Source of the DNA: Streptomyces sp. NBC_01233
Lineage (GTDB): Bacteria; Actinomycetota; Actinomycetes; Streptomycetales; Streptomycetaceae
Direction of reading: 5' to 3'
Length of the DNA stretch: 64,000 nucleotides
Assembly (NCBI RefSeq): GCF_035989305.1
Contig: NZ_CP108514.1
Coordinates: forward strand, 682,001 to 746,000
This document shows positions 24,790-33,131 of the stretch, piece after piece (positions within the stretch are counted from its first letter, which is position 1; the number at the start of each line of letters is the position of its first letter). The position numbers and the translations under genes are program-made. The notes beneath the pieces were generated by a model. It made no database searches. It worked only from the letters and a program-made list of their open reading frames with translations, and was not told where the DNA came from.

Positions 24790-25164
24790 ATGGACCACGT
24801 CATCGACCTCGATCAGGCCGCGGCCGAGATCACCGCACGCCTCCCCACCTGGACCACGTCCGGCCACAGCCCCGGGCCGCTCACCTGGCGGGACGGACAG
24901 GCTCCCTGGCCTCAGCGACTGGAGACCAATCGCACCCTCGTCGCCGACCCGGACTCGGTCGGCCTGCGCATCCTGGGCGCCGACGCGTGGAGCGAACTGC
25001 AGATCGTCCTGTACCGCGGCGGCTGGGCCGACGTCGATGCGCTGACCGCGGACGAGGTCGTGACCGAAGGCCCGCGGGTCGTCGGCCGCGAGGAGTTCGG
25101 CGACCTCCTGGACTCGGCCGTCACGCGCTTCCTCGGCCCGGGCCGGCAACCGACCGGCGGCTGA
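24790..25164 (+). CDS. Hypothetical protein (124 aa)
   Basis: A small acidic soluble protein: DHVIDLDQAAAEITARLPTW at the start, WSELQIVLYRGGWADVDALT in the middle and a predicted helical end EEFGDLLDSAVTRFLGPG. The mixture of alpha and beta segments and the WADVD block resemble small immunity-like or DUF proteins of Streptomyces, but I cannot name the family. ATG 24790 is preceded by AGAAG at a usable distance. It is divergent from the TetR-hydrolase operon and may share its operator. Confidence 0.6.
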   Translation: MDHVIDLDQAAAEITARLPTWTTSGHSPGPLTWRDGQAPWPQRLETNRTLVADPDSVGLRILGADAWSELQIVLYRGGWADVDALTADEVVTEGPRVVGREEFGDLLDSAVTRFLGPGRQPTGG

Positions 25165-25241
25165 TACATCCCGTCGCGCGCCGAGACACCGCCCCGGGCC
25201 CGTAGGCCGGTGGCCGGTTGGCCGGTTGGCCGTTCAGTGGT

Positions 25242-26237
25242 TCAGCCGTTCAGTGACTGCATCAGCTCCGGGGCGTAGCGGTCGCCCGAGGCCACGCCGT
25301 GGGGGGCCACGGCGTCGATGGCGGCCAGGTCCGCGTCGGTGAGCGTCACCGCGGTGGCGGCGATGTTCTCCTCGAGGTAGCGGCGGCGCTTGGTGCCCGG
25401 GATGGGCACCGCACCCTGGCGCAGGGTCCAGGCCAGCGCGAGCTGCGAAGGCGTGACGCCCTTCTCTGCGGCGAGACGGCGCACCTGGTCGACGACGGCC
25501 AGGTTGCGGTCGAAGTTCCGGCCCTGGAAACGGGGGTCGGTGCGGCGGAAGTCGTCGGCGGCGAAGTCGTCCGGGCTGGTGATCGCGCCGGAGAGGAACC
25601 CCCGGCCGAGCGGGGAGTACGCGACGAGCCCGATGCCGAGCTCGCGCAGGGTGTCGAGGACGCCGTCGTACTCGATGCCGCGCTCGAAGAGGCTGTACTC
25701 GGTCTGCACGGCGGCCAGCGGGTGGACGGCGTGCGCGCGGGCGATGGTGGCGGGCGCGGCCTCGCACAGGCCGATGTGGCGGACCTTGCCGGCGGCCACG
25801 AGCTCGGCCAGGGCCCCCACGCTCTCCTCGACGGGCACGTTCGGGTCGATGCGGTGCAGGTAGTAGAGGTCGATGCGGTCCGTGCCCAGGTGGCGCAGGG
25901 AACGGTCGGCCGAGCGGCGAATGTACTCGGGGGTCGCGTTGTGACCGAGGAAGGCTCCCTCGTCGCTGAACTCGATGCCGGTCTTCGTGGCGATCACGGC
26001 GGCTTCGCGCCGGCCGGTGAGGGCCTTGCCGAGGAGCTGCTCGTTGCGGAAGGGGCCGTAGCCCTCGGCAGTGTCGAGCAGGGTGACGCCGAGCTCCAGG
26101 GCCCGGTCGATCGTGGCCAGCGACTCTGTCTCGTCCGTGGCTCCGTAGTGGGCGCTCATGCCCATCAGGCCGAGCCCCTCGGCGCCGACCTCGAGTCCCT
26201 GGCCGCCCAGGGCGCGGATCTCCATCGCAGTGTCCAT
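25242..26237 (-). CDS. Aldo/keto reductase
   Basis: A 331-residue NADPH-dependent aldo/keto reductase of the AKR13/YajO-like type. The catalytic tetrad is visible: Asp55 and Tyr60 ([10 protein letters not shown]), Lys85 (IATKTG) and His128 (LYYLHRID); the NADPH motif [14 protein letters not shown] lies near the C-terminus. It reduces aldehydes or ketones in the cytosol; the substrate is unknown. ATG 26237 is chosen because GGGAG lies 6 nt upstream; ATG 26252 would add five residues. The divergent TetR gene and a long inverted repeat between them suggest ligand-induced expression. Confidence 0.9.
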   Translation of the reverse strand: MDTAMEIRALGGQGLEVGAEGLGLMGMSAHYGATDETESLATIDRALELGVTLLDTAEGYGPFRNEQLLGKALTGRREAAVIATKTGIEFSDEGAFLGHNATPEYIRRSADRSLRHLGTDRIDLYYLHRIDPNVPVEESVGALAELVAAGKVRHIGLCEAAPATIARAHAVHPLAAVQTEYSLFERGIEYDGVLDTLRELGIGLVAYSPLGRGFLSGAITSPDDFAADDFRRTDPRFQGRNFDRNLAVVDQVRRLAAEKGVTPSQLALAWTLRQGAVPIPGTKRRRYLEENIAATAVTLTDADLAAIDAVAPHGVASGDRYAPELMQSLNG

Positions 26238-26252
26238 CGCGGTCTCCCTCAT

Positions 26253-26321
26253 AAGTAACTAACTGGATAGGTAGAGCATGCACCGCACGCGCACTGGATG
26301 TCAATAACCAGATAGTTACTT
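26253..26321. promoter_or_regulatory. Paired inverted operator sites between AKR and TetR genes
   Basis: AAGTAACTAACTGGAT (26253-26268) reappears inverted at 26304-26321 as the complement of AAGTAACTATCTGGTTAT. Each copy also contains a small TAAC/GTTA or TAACT dyad. The two sites flank both presumed promoters. Confidence 0.65.
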
Positions 26322-26336
26322 GCTAGGCTGCGGCCC

Positions 26337-26969
26337 ATGGCAAGGGATTCCAGCGCGACCAAGGCACGGCTGCTCGACGCGGCCTTCTCCGAGTTCGCGA
26401 CGTACGGCATCGCCGGCGCGCGGGTCGACCGCATCGCCGAGGCCGCGCAGGCGAACAAGCGGCTCATCTACGTCTACTACGGCAACAAGGAGCAGCTCTT
26501 CGACGCCGTGCTCCAGCGGGCGCTGGAGACGGGCTCGGAGTCGGTGCCCTTCGACGTCGACGACCTGCCCGGTTACGCGGGCGCCGTCTTCGACCACCTC
26601 GTCGAGCGGCCGTCGCTGATGCGTCTGGTGCTGTGGAAGCAGCTGGAACGTCCGGGGAGCACGGACACCGAGGCGGCGTCCTACCAGGGCAAGATCGCAG
26701 CCGTGCGGCGGGCGCAGGATGCGGGCCGGATCGACGCCGGATTGGACGCCGCCGACGTGCTGACGCTGGTGGTGGCCATGTCGCAGGCATGGTTCGGCGC
26801 GTTCGGCGGTCCGGCGGTGCGCAGTACCGCGGCGGACGGCACGGGCGCCGTCGGTGCGGCGGCCGGCGAGACGGGTAGCGGCTGGGCGCCCGAGCAGCTC
26901 GCCCGCCACCGGACGGCGGTGGTGGAGGCCGTACGCCGGATCACCGCACCGTACGGGGAGGGGAGTTGA
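26337..26969 (+). CDS. TetR-family regulator of the aldo/keto reductase
   Basis: A 210-residue TetR protein. HTH at about 8-55: TKARLLDAAFSEFATYGIAGARVDRIAEAAQANKRLIYVYYGNKEQLF, with NKRLIYVYYGNKEQLF typical of this subgroup; the C-terminal TetR_C domain ends with ARHRTAVVEAVRRI. An Ala/Gly-rich insertion (TAADGTGAVGAAAGETGSG) near residue 170 looks like a flexible loop. TAGGCT (26324-26329) lies 7 nt before ATG 26337 with no ribosome site, so a leaderless transcript is likely. Confidence 0.88.
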   Translation: MARDSSATKARLLDAAFSEFATYGIAGARVDRIAEAAQANKRLIYVYYGNKEQLFDAVLQRALETGSESVPFDVDDLPGYAGAVFDHLVERPSLMRLVLWKQLERPGSTDTEAASYQGKIAAVRRAQDAGRIDAGLDAADVLTLVVAMSQAWFGAFGGPAVRSTAADGTGAVGAAAGETGSGWAPEQLARHRTAVVEAVRRITAPYGEGS

Positions 26970-27012
26970 AGTCCGGCAGGGCCGGGTGAAGTGGGGGGCG
27001 CCCGGCGGGCGG

Positions 27013-27598
27013 CGGCGCCTGCCTGGACCCCTGGTACGAGCGGATACGCGACGGCCACCTGGCGACCACGGCCGACCTCGGCGTGAGCGCAGGTCTCGGC
27101 GTCCAGGAGCTCCTGGACGCCACGGCCCTTCACCGGCAGGGAGGTCCCGGGCCGGCCGGAGTGCTCGATGCCATCGCGGCCACCGCCGAGGGCGGCCTCG
27201 CCGAGCTCGGTGAAGGCCGGCCCGAGGCAGGGCGCCTTCGGCGACCGTGGTCGGCCCCGCGACGCCCGACCTCGCGACCCGACATCCGCGCCGGCGTCGC
27301 CGCGACCGCCCGGGTCACCACGCACCGCAAGATGCTCGGCCTGGCGCGGGCAGCGGGCCTCTTCCCGGTGGCGGTCTCGGCCGACCGCGTCGTGTACGCG
27401 GCCGACGGCCCGGCGCCGCTGGACCTCCTCCCCCACGCATCGGAGGGCAGGTCGCTCCCGGGAAGCTTCCGGCCGGGCGTCTCGCCGGGGACGGCCACCC
27501 GCGCCGGTACGCAGACGGCCGCGTGGTCCGAACGGATGCAGGAGGAGCACGGACCGGACGTCACCATCGCGGACCCCATCGGCAGCGGCGGGATCTGA
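27013..27598 (+). pseudogene. C-terminal fragment resembling telomere-associated protein (Tap-like)
   Basis: An open frame without a credible start encodes LDPWYERIRDGHLATTADLG, then a degraded middle, then HRKMLGLARAAGLFPVAVSADRVVYAADGPAPLDLLPH and LPGSFRPGVSPGTATRAGTQT, ending DPIGSGGI. The VVYAADGPxPLDxLP and LPGxFRxGVSPG patterns resemble the C-terminal part of Streptomyces Tap-like proteins from linear replicons, from memory. The middle (about 27215-27290) is Arg/Pro-rich and probably frame-damaged. I treat it as a decayed remnant; the family call is tentative. Confidence 0.35.
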
Positions 27599-27631
27599 CG
27601 GACGAAGTGACGCCGGGTCGACTCCCCCGCC

Positions 27632-28618
27632 TCACCGCAACGGCATCGGCCGGGCCCCGGGAGCCGCGCTGCGGAACGAGCGGCGGTAGCTGTCCGGCGG
27701 GACCCCGACGATCCGTTTGAACTGGCGCCGCAGTGTCGTGGCGGTCCCCATGCCGGTGGCGAGGGCCACCGCCTCGATGGTCTCGTCGGTGGCCTCCAGA
27801 AGTTCCTGGGCTCGGCGTACGCGCTGGGTCAGGAGCCACTGGAGCGGCGTCTGGCCGATCACCGACCGGAACTGCCTGCCGAGATTGCGCGGGCTCGTGT
27901 TCGCCTTGCGCGCCATGTCGGTCACCGTCAGCGGCTGGTCCAGTCGCTGTTGGACCCAGGCGAGCAGGTGGGCGAGCACGTGGTCGCCCCCGGCCTGCAC
28001 CGGCGTGGCCACGAACTGGGCCTGACCGCCCGGCCGATGGGGCGGCATGACCAGGCGCCGGGCGACGGAGTTGGCGATGTTGGCGCCGTGGTCGAGGTGG
28101 ATCAGGTGGAGGCAGAGGTCCACGGCGGCGGCCTTGCCCGCAGCCGTGAGGACGCTTCCGTTGTCCGTGTACAGGACGTCCGGGTCGACGACGGCCAGCG
28201 GATGACGTGCGCTCAACTCCGCGGCATGAGCCCAGTGGGTGGTGGCCCGCCGCCCGTCCAGCAGGCCCGCGGCGCCGAGTACGAACGCTCCGGTGCACAA
28301 GGAGGCGACCCGGGCCCCCGCCGCGTGGGCCGCGCGCACGGCCTCGATCAGCTCCGCCGGCGGCGGATCGTCGATGTCGGCGCACGCGGGCACGATCACC
28401 GTGTCGGCGCCGGCCACGCGCTCCAACCCGTGGTCGGGCTCGACCATGAAAGGGCCGACCTGCACCGGCCCGGGCCCGCAGAGCAGTACGTCGTACCAGC
28501 CCTCCGTGGCCTCGCGCGGGGGGTTGCCGAAGATCTCGTAGGCCACCGCCAGTTCGAAGTGCAGCAGGTGACCGGCGGCCAGCAGTGCGACAGTGGGCAT
28601 GTCCGAAAGTGTACGCAT
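27632..28618 (-). CDS. GlxA-type AraC-family regulator (DJ-1/PfpI-like N-domain)
   Basis: A 328-residue regulator: an N-terminal class I amidotransferase-like (DJ-1/PfpI) domain (about 6-190) with the elbow SLCTGAFVLGAAGLLDGRRATTHW, and a C-terminal AraC double HTH (about 220-325) with TVTDMARKANTSPRNLGRQFRSVIGQTPLQWL and RRQFKRIVGVPPDSYRR. The amidase-like domain usually senses a small molecule rather than acting as an enzyme. ATG 28618 is used because GGAA lies 8 nt upstream; ATG 28600 is an alternative. It is divergent from a saccharopine-dehydrogenase-like gene which it probably controls. Confidence 0.88.
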   Translation of the reverse strand: MRTLSDMPTVALLAAGHLLHFELAVAYEIFGNPPREATEGWYDVLLCGPGPVQVGPFMVEPDHGLERVAGADTVIVPACADIDDPPPAELIEAVRAAHAAGARVASLCTGAFVLGAAGLLDGRRATTHWAHAAELSARHPLAVVDPDVLYTDNGSVLTAAGKAAAVDLCLHLIHLDHGANIANSVARRLVMPPHRPGGQAQFVATPVQAGGDHVLAHLLAWVQQRLDQPLTVTDMARKANTSPRNLGRQFRSVIGQTPLQWLLTQRVRRAQELLEATDETIEAVALATGMGTATTLRRQFKRIVGVPPDSYRRSFRSAAPGARPMPLR

Positions 28619-28696
28619 GTTGTCGTTCCAGACCATCACCGTCGGACGCCGCCCGCACCGAGACTGAATCCACCAGGACATCGAGAGCGGGGAACG

Positions 28697-29728
28697 ATGA
28701 GCACGACAGCGGCAGTGGTGGTTTACGGGGCGACCGGGCACACGGGGCGGTTCGTCGTCGCCGAACTACGAAGGCGTGGCTTCGCCACCGTCATCTCCGG
28801 CCGTGACGCGGACCGGTTGGAGGCGCTGGCCGCCGAGTGGGGAGACGTGGAGGTGCGGCCGGCCACCGTGGACGACGCGAGCTCGCTGGACCGGGCCCTC
28901 GCCGGCGCGGCGGCCGTCGTCAACTGCGCGGGACCTTTCGCGCTGACCGCGGGCCCGGTCGTGGAAGCGGCCCTGCGCGCGGGGATCCCGTACGTCGACG
29001 TCGCGGCGGAGATCGAGGCGAACGTCTCGATGTTCGCCGACCACGCGGAAGCAGCCCGGAAGGCGGACGTGCCCGTGGTGCCGGCGATGGCGTTCTACGG
29101 TGGGCTCGGCGACCTGTTGGTGACCGCGGCGATGGGGGAATGGACCGCCGCGGACGAGGTGCACGTCGCGTACGGGCTGAACGGCTGGCACCCCACGCCC
29201 GGCACCCGGGTGGCGGGCCGGGTGTCCCACGAGCGTCGCGCCGGCCGCCGGGTGCGGTTCGCGGAGGGTGCACTGCAGTACCACGACGACAAGCCGTGGG
29301 AGCAGGACTGGCTCTTCCCGGAGCCCGTGGGCCGACGGGCGGTGATCGCGGAGTTCACGATGGCCGATGTCGTCACCGTTCCCAGCCACGTGTCCGTACC
29401 GGAGGTGCGCACGTACATGACGGTCGAAGCCGCGAAGGACCTCGCCGGGGAGGACACGCCCGCGCCGGAGCCGGTCGACGCCCTCGGGCGGTCGAACCAG
29501 ACCTTCGTCGTCGACGTCGTGGTGTGCGCGGGCGGCGTCGAGCGTCGCGCCTCGGCCCGCGGCCAGGACATCTACGCGGTCACCGCACCGCTGGCGGTGG
29601 AGGCCGTCGAGCGCATCCTGGCCGGGCACACACGAACGGCGGGCGTGGCCTCGGCCGGCGCGATGTTCGACGCTGCGGACTTCCTCCGGGCGCTGTCCCC
29701 GTACGTGTCGGTCGAGCTCCCGCGCTGA
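28697..29728 (+). CDS. Saccharopine dehydrogenase-like NAD(P)-binding protein
   Basis: A 343-residue protein with an N-terminal Rossmann fold: VVVYGATGHTGRFVVAELRRRGF (GxxGxxG), then VVNCAGPFALTAGPVVEAALRAGIPYVDVAAE, the hallmark of the saccharopine dehydrogenase/trans-acting enoyl reductase family. Its reaction is unknown; relatives act in lysine metabolism or as enoyl reductases for lipids and polyketides. ATG 28697 follows GGGGAA. Being divergent from a GlxA-type regulator by 78 bp suggests inducible expression. It ends 44 nt before the convergent phosphatase gene. Confidence 0.85.
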   Translation: MSTTAAVVVYGATGHTGRFVVAELRRRGFATVISGRDADRLEALAAEWGDVEVRPATVDDASSLDRALAGAAAVVNCAGPFALTAGPVVEAALRAGIPYVDVAAEIEANVSMFADHAEAARKADVPVVPAMAFYGGLGDLLVTAAMGEWTAADEVHVAYGLNGWHPTPGTRVAGRVSHERRAGRRVRFAEGALQYHDDKPWEQDWLFPEPVGRRAVIAEFTMADVVTVPSHVSVPEVRTYMTVEAAKDLAGEDTPAPEPVDALGRSNQTFVVDVVVCAGGVERRASARGQDIYAVTAPLAVEAVERILAGHTRTAGVASAGAMFDAADFLRALSPYVSVELPR

Positions 29729-29771
29729 CCGGCGGGGGCGTCGCGCCGGTGCGCGGGGTGGGGCCCGGCCG

Positions 29772-31034
29772 TCACAGGCGGAGGACGACCAGGGCCGCGT
29801 CGTCGGTGACGCCGACGGGCGGGACGAGGTCGGTCAGCAGCGCGTAGGCGAGGGCGTCGGGGTCGGCGGCGCGGTGTCGTGCGAGCGCGTCGGCGAGCCG
29901 TTGGAGGCCGACGTCGATGTCCTCGCGGCGGCGTTCGATGAGGCCGTCGGTGTAGAGGACGAGGACGGATCCGTCGGTGAAGGGGGTCCGGGCCTGGGGG
30001 CGGCGCGTGTGTTCGGGCCGGGCGCCGAGCGGGGGGTCGGTCGCCTGGTCGAGAAAGCTGACCGTGCCGTCGGGGCGGCAGAGTGCGGGCGGGGGGTGAC
30101 CGGCGCTGCTGTAGGTGAGGGTGCGGTCGCTCCAGTCGATGAAGACCGACACCACCGTGGTGGATTCGGCGTCTTCGACGGCTCGGGCGTACAGCCCGAG
30201 GACTTCGAGGGCCTGGGCGGGACCGCCGACGACGCGGGAGGCGGCCGACAGGGCGCTGCGGAGCTGGCCCATGACGCCGGCCGCCCGGAGCCCGTGGCCG
30301 ACGACGTCCCCCACGGCGACCGCGGTGCGGCCGGGCATGTCGACGAGGTCGTACCAGTCGCCGCACACGTTCAAGGCCTCGGTGGCGGGCCGGTAGCGGA
30401 CGGCGGCCTCGTGGTGTCCGAGGGGCTGGGGCGCGGGCAGCATCGCCTCCTGGAGGTGGAGGGCCACCTCGCGCTCGCGGGCGTGGGCCTGCCGCAGGCG
30501 TGCGTTGACCTCCTGCAGCTCCCGGCCGCGGGTGTAGAGATCCGCTTCCAGCTCCTGGGCACGGTCCGTACCCGTACGGGTGCCACCGCGGGCCCGGATG
30601 AGTTCGGTGACCTCCTCCACGCGGTGGAGCAGCAGCGCCACGCTGCCGTCGGGAGCGAGGACGGGGACGTTGACGGGGCTCCAGTACCGCTCGTCCCACA
30701 CCCCGGGCCGACCGCGGTGCTCCACGTCGTAGCGCTGCAGGGCCATGGTGTCCCGCTCCCCGGTCGCCGCGACCCTTTCCAGAGAGGCGCGCAGGTTCCG
30801 CATGCCGCTGGCGTCCGGATCACTGGGGTTGTCGGGGAAGACATCGAACAGGTAGCGGCCGATGAGCTGCTCGCGGGTACGGCCGGACACGATCAGGAAC
30901 GCGTCGTTGGCGTCCACGTAGACCAGATCGGGGGTCAGCAGCGCGACGGCGCCCGGCAGGGCTTGGAAGACCGCCTCGTAGTCGATCCCGGATCCGTTCA
31001 CGATCCACCTGTCCGCGCGCGTCCCTACCGTCAT
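29772..31034 (-). CDS. PAS-SpoIIE (PP2C) serine phosphatase
   Basis: A 420-residue protein: PAS domain (about 15-140, YEAVFQALPGAVALLTPDLVYVDANDAFL), a coiled linker (about 140-185, rich in Glu/Arg) and a SpoIIE/RsbU PP2C domain (about 185-420) with NVCGDWYDLVDM, VAVGDVVGHGLRAAGVMGQL, AGHPPPALCRPDG and LVLYTDGLIERRREDI. The metal-binding Asp residues are kept. It lacks the GAF module of the other phosphatase in this window. The start ATG 31034 follows GGGAGCAG. An IS701-type element sits 157 bp upstream, so native promoter elements further upstream may have been displaced. Confidence 0.88.
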   Translation of the reverse strand: MTVGTRADRWIVNGSGIDYEAVFQALPGAVALLTPDLVYVDANDAFLIVSGRTREQLIGRYLFDVFPDNPSDPDASGMRNLRASLERVAATGERDTMALQRYDVEHRGRPGVWDERYWSPVNVPVLAPDGSVALLLHRVEEVTELIRARGGTRTGTDRAQELEADLYTRGRELQEVNARLRQAHAREREVALHLQEAMLPAPQPLGHHEAAVRYRPATEALNVCGDWYDLVDMPGRTAVAVGDVVGHGLRAAGVMGQLRSALSAASRVVGGPAQALEVLGLYARAVEDAESTTVVSVFIDWSDRTLTYSSAGHPPPALCRPDGTVSFLDQATDPPLGARPEHTRRPQARTPFTDGSVLVLYTDGLIERRREDIDVGLQRLADALARHRAADPDALAYALLTDLVPPVGVTDDAALVVLRL

Positions 31035-31186
31035 GTGTCTGCTCCCACGATAGGTGCGACCAGGGAGGTCGGGCCTGTCGCAGACCTCCGCCCTTGGGCC
31101 GTTCGGCCCCGCGGCGGGGCGGCGGCCGGGCGCTCCGCCCGCCTGGAAGCCTCGCCCGGAAGCGGCACGTGGAATCCCGGGCCCCT

Positions 31187-32581
31187 CTAATACTGCAACC
31201 GCATGTGGCGTGACGGTCGGTGAGGTTGCTCGTTGTTGTGACTGTGTGATGAATCGCTGACGGTTGAGCAGATCGAGTCGTGGTCCGAGGGTGTAGCGGG
31301 GTTGCATGCCCGGTTCGGGCATCGTTTTGGCAGGTCGGAGCCACGTGATCGGGCTCTGGACTACATGACGGGCCTGCTTGCGCCGCTAGAGAAGAAGAAC
31401 GGGTGGACGCTGGCCGAGCAGGTCGGCCAGCTCCGCCCGGACGGTGTGCAACGCCTGCTCAACCACTCCGAATGGGACGAGAACGCGGTCCGCGACGATG
31501 TCCGGGACTTCGTCGTGGAGACCATCGGCGCCAAGGATGGCGTGCTCATCGGGGACGACACCGGGTTCCTGAAGAAGGGCACCAGGTCAGCAGGGGTCCA
31601 GCGGCAGTATTCCGGCACCGCTGGCCGCACCGAGAACTGCCAGATCGGCACCTTCCTCGCCTACGCATCCGCCAAAGGGCGGGCGCTGATCGACCGGGAA
31701 CTCTACGTCCCGAAGTCCTGGACGGACGACCGCGACCGCTGCCGGGCAGCCGGGATCGACGACACCGTGCCGTTCGCCACGAAGATCGAGCACCTCAAGT
31801 GGATGCTGCAACGCGCCATCGACGCGGCTGTTCCCTTCGCCTGGGTGACCGCGGACGAGGCATACGGGCAGGTCAAGCACTTCCGCGCCTGGCTGGAAGA
31901 ACGCCAGGCCGCGTATGTGCTGGCCACCAAGGTCAACGACACCGTGATCACCGCCGACGGCCGGGACGCCCGCGTCGACGAGCTGATCGCGGCCCTGCCG
32001 AAGCAGGCATGGAAGCGGATCTCCGCCGGAGCAGGCGCCCACGGCCAGCGGATCTACCACTGGGCCCGCGTCGCGATCCGGCCCGCCTGGGAGGGCGGAT
32101 CCGGGCACTGGGTGCTCGCCCGCCGCAACCTGTCCGACCCCACCGACATCGCCTACTACGTCTGCTACGGCCCCGTCACTTCCCGGCTGAAAGACCTGGT
32201 CAGGACCGCCGGAGCCAGGTGGGCGGTGGAGGAGTGCTTCCAGACCGCGAAGGGTGAATGCGGGCTCGATCACTACCAGGTGCGGCTCTACCGGGCCTGG
32301 TACCGGCACATCACCCTGGCCATGGCCGTCCTGGCCTACCTCACGGCCATCCGTGCCGCAGAAGCCGCAAAAGGGGCAGCGGAGATGACGAGCAAGACCT
32401 CATACCCCTCAGCGTCCCGGAGATCCGCCGGATGATCGGGCACGTCGTCGTCACGCCCCGCTGCCACAGCAACGAGCACCGTCTGCACTGGTCACGCTTC
32501 CGGCGCCGCAGCCAGGCCCGAGCCCGCCGCTGCCATTACCAACGCCGAGGCCACGACCCACGCATGCGGTTGCAGTACTAA
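31187..32581 (+). mobile_element. IS701-type insertion sequence with 15-bp inverted repeats and CTAA duplication
   Basis: Perfect 15-bp ends TACTGCAACCGCATG (31191-31205) and its complement (32563-32577) bound a 1387-bp element. CTAA flanks both ends (31187-31190 and 32578-32581) as a 4-bp target duplication. Inside is one transposase gene. The insertion point coincides with the stop codon of the DUF3291 gene on the other strand and leaves it intact. The perfect repeats and duplication point to a recent insertion. Confidence 0.93.
31302..32435 (+). CDS. IS701-family transposase, C-terminus frameshifted
   Basis: A DDE transposase of the IS701 family: LIGDDTGFLKKGTRSAGVQRQYSGTAGR, WVTADEAYGQ and WAVEECFQTAKGECGLDHYQVR hold the catalytic acids. 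The real N-terminus probably starts earlier, since homologous sequence TVEQIESWSEGVAG runs back to about 31257 in frame, where a CTG stands in place of ATG. Near 32384 the reading frame shifts: it ends KGAAEMTSKTSYPSASRRSAG, whereas the -1 frame continues DDEQDLIPLSVPEIRRMIGHV to a TAA at 32579-32581, as in intact relatives. This fits loss of one base (GAAGAT to GAGAT). The catalytic domain is intact, so partial activity cannot be excluded. Confidence 0.85.
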   Translation: MHARFGHRFGRSEPRDRALDYMTGLLAPLEKKNGWTLAEQVGQLRPDGVQRLLNHSEWDENAVRDDVRDFVVETIGAKDGVLIGDDTGFLKKGTRSAGVQRQYSGTAGRTENCQIGTFLAYASAKGRALIDRELYVPKSWTDDRDRCRAAGIDDTVPFATKIEHLKWMLQRAIDAAVPFAWVTADEAYGQVKHFRAWLEERQAAYVLATKVNDTVITADGRDARVDELIAALPKQAWKRISAGAGAHGQRIYHWARVAIRPAWEGGSGHWVLARRNLSDPTDIAYYVCYGPVTSRLKDLVRTAGARWAVEECFQTAKGECGLDHYQVRLYRAWYRHITLAMAVLAYLTAIRAAEAAKGAAEMTSKTSYPSASRRSAG

Positions 32582-33099
32582 GGTGTCCGGGCGACCTCCG
32601 CGGTCTGCGCCGGCCGCACGGCCCGAGGGTGCTGGGCGGCCTCGGCGGCGGTGTAGGCGGAGGCGAAGGTGAACGCGCGGGGGGACGCCCCGTGCGCCCG
32701 CAGATCCGCCAGCCGCTCCAGGGCCTCGCCGACGGTCGGGACGTGCCCGGCGGGGACCCACCAGAGCACCAGGTGCGCCTCGACGTGCCGTTGGAACCAT
32801 TCGCGGCGCCGCCGCACCACCTCCAGGTGCCCGCTGCGGTAGGCGAAGTCCCACAGAGCCTCCTGGGTCTCCCACACCGACAGGTTGACGATGACGTCCT
32901 CGCCCGCCGGGCGCAGGCCGGTGGCGTCGGCCTCCCCCTCCTCCACGAGCCGCCACACGAAGCCGGGCGCGGCGTCGGCGGCGGCGTTGACCGGATCGAG
33001 CATCTCGACGAACGGCGCCATCCGCGGGTCGTCGAAGGGGTGGCTGAGCGTGGCGACGTTGAGCTGGGCGAGGTGGGCGGCGTGCGTGGATGCGGTCAT
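32578..33099 (-). CDS. DUF3291 domain protein (dimeric alpha-beta barrel-like)
   Basis: A 173-residue protein matching DUF3291: HLAQLNVATLSHPFDDPRMAPFVEMLDPVNAAADAAPGFVWRL, VIVNLSVWETQEALWDFAYRSGHLEVV, HLVLWWVPAGHVPTVGEALERL. These proteins resemble antibiotic-biosynthesis monooxygenase-like barrels; no reaction is established. The TAG stop (32580-32578) lies within the CTAA target duplication of the IS701 element, so the coding sequence is just preserved. It lies 33 nt downstream of a regulator gene on the same strand and is probably in its operon. Confidence 0.8.
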   Translation of the reverse strand: MTASTHAAHLAQLNVATLSHPFDDPRMAPFVEMLDPVNAAADAAPGFVWRLVEEGEADATGLRPAGEDVIVNLSVWETQEALWDFAYRSGHLEVVRRRREWFQRHVEAHLVLWWVPAGHVPTVGEALERLADLRAHGASPRAFTFASAYTAAEAAQHPRAVRPAQTAEVARTP

Positions 33100-33131
33100 G
33101 GCCTCATCCCAGCACGACCCCCGTTTCTATG

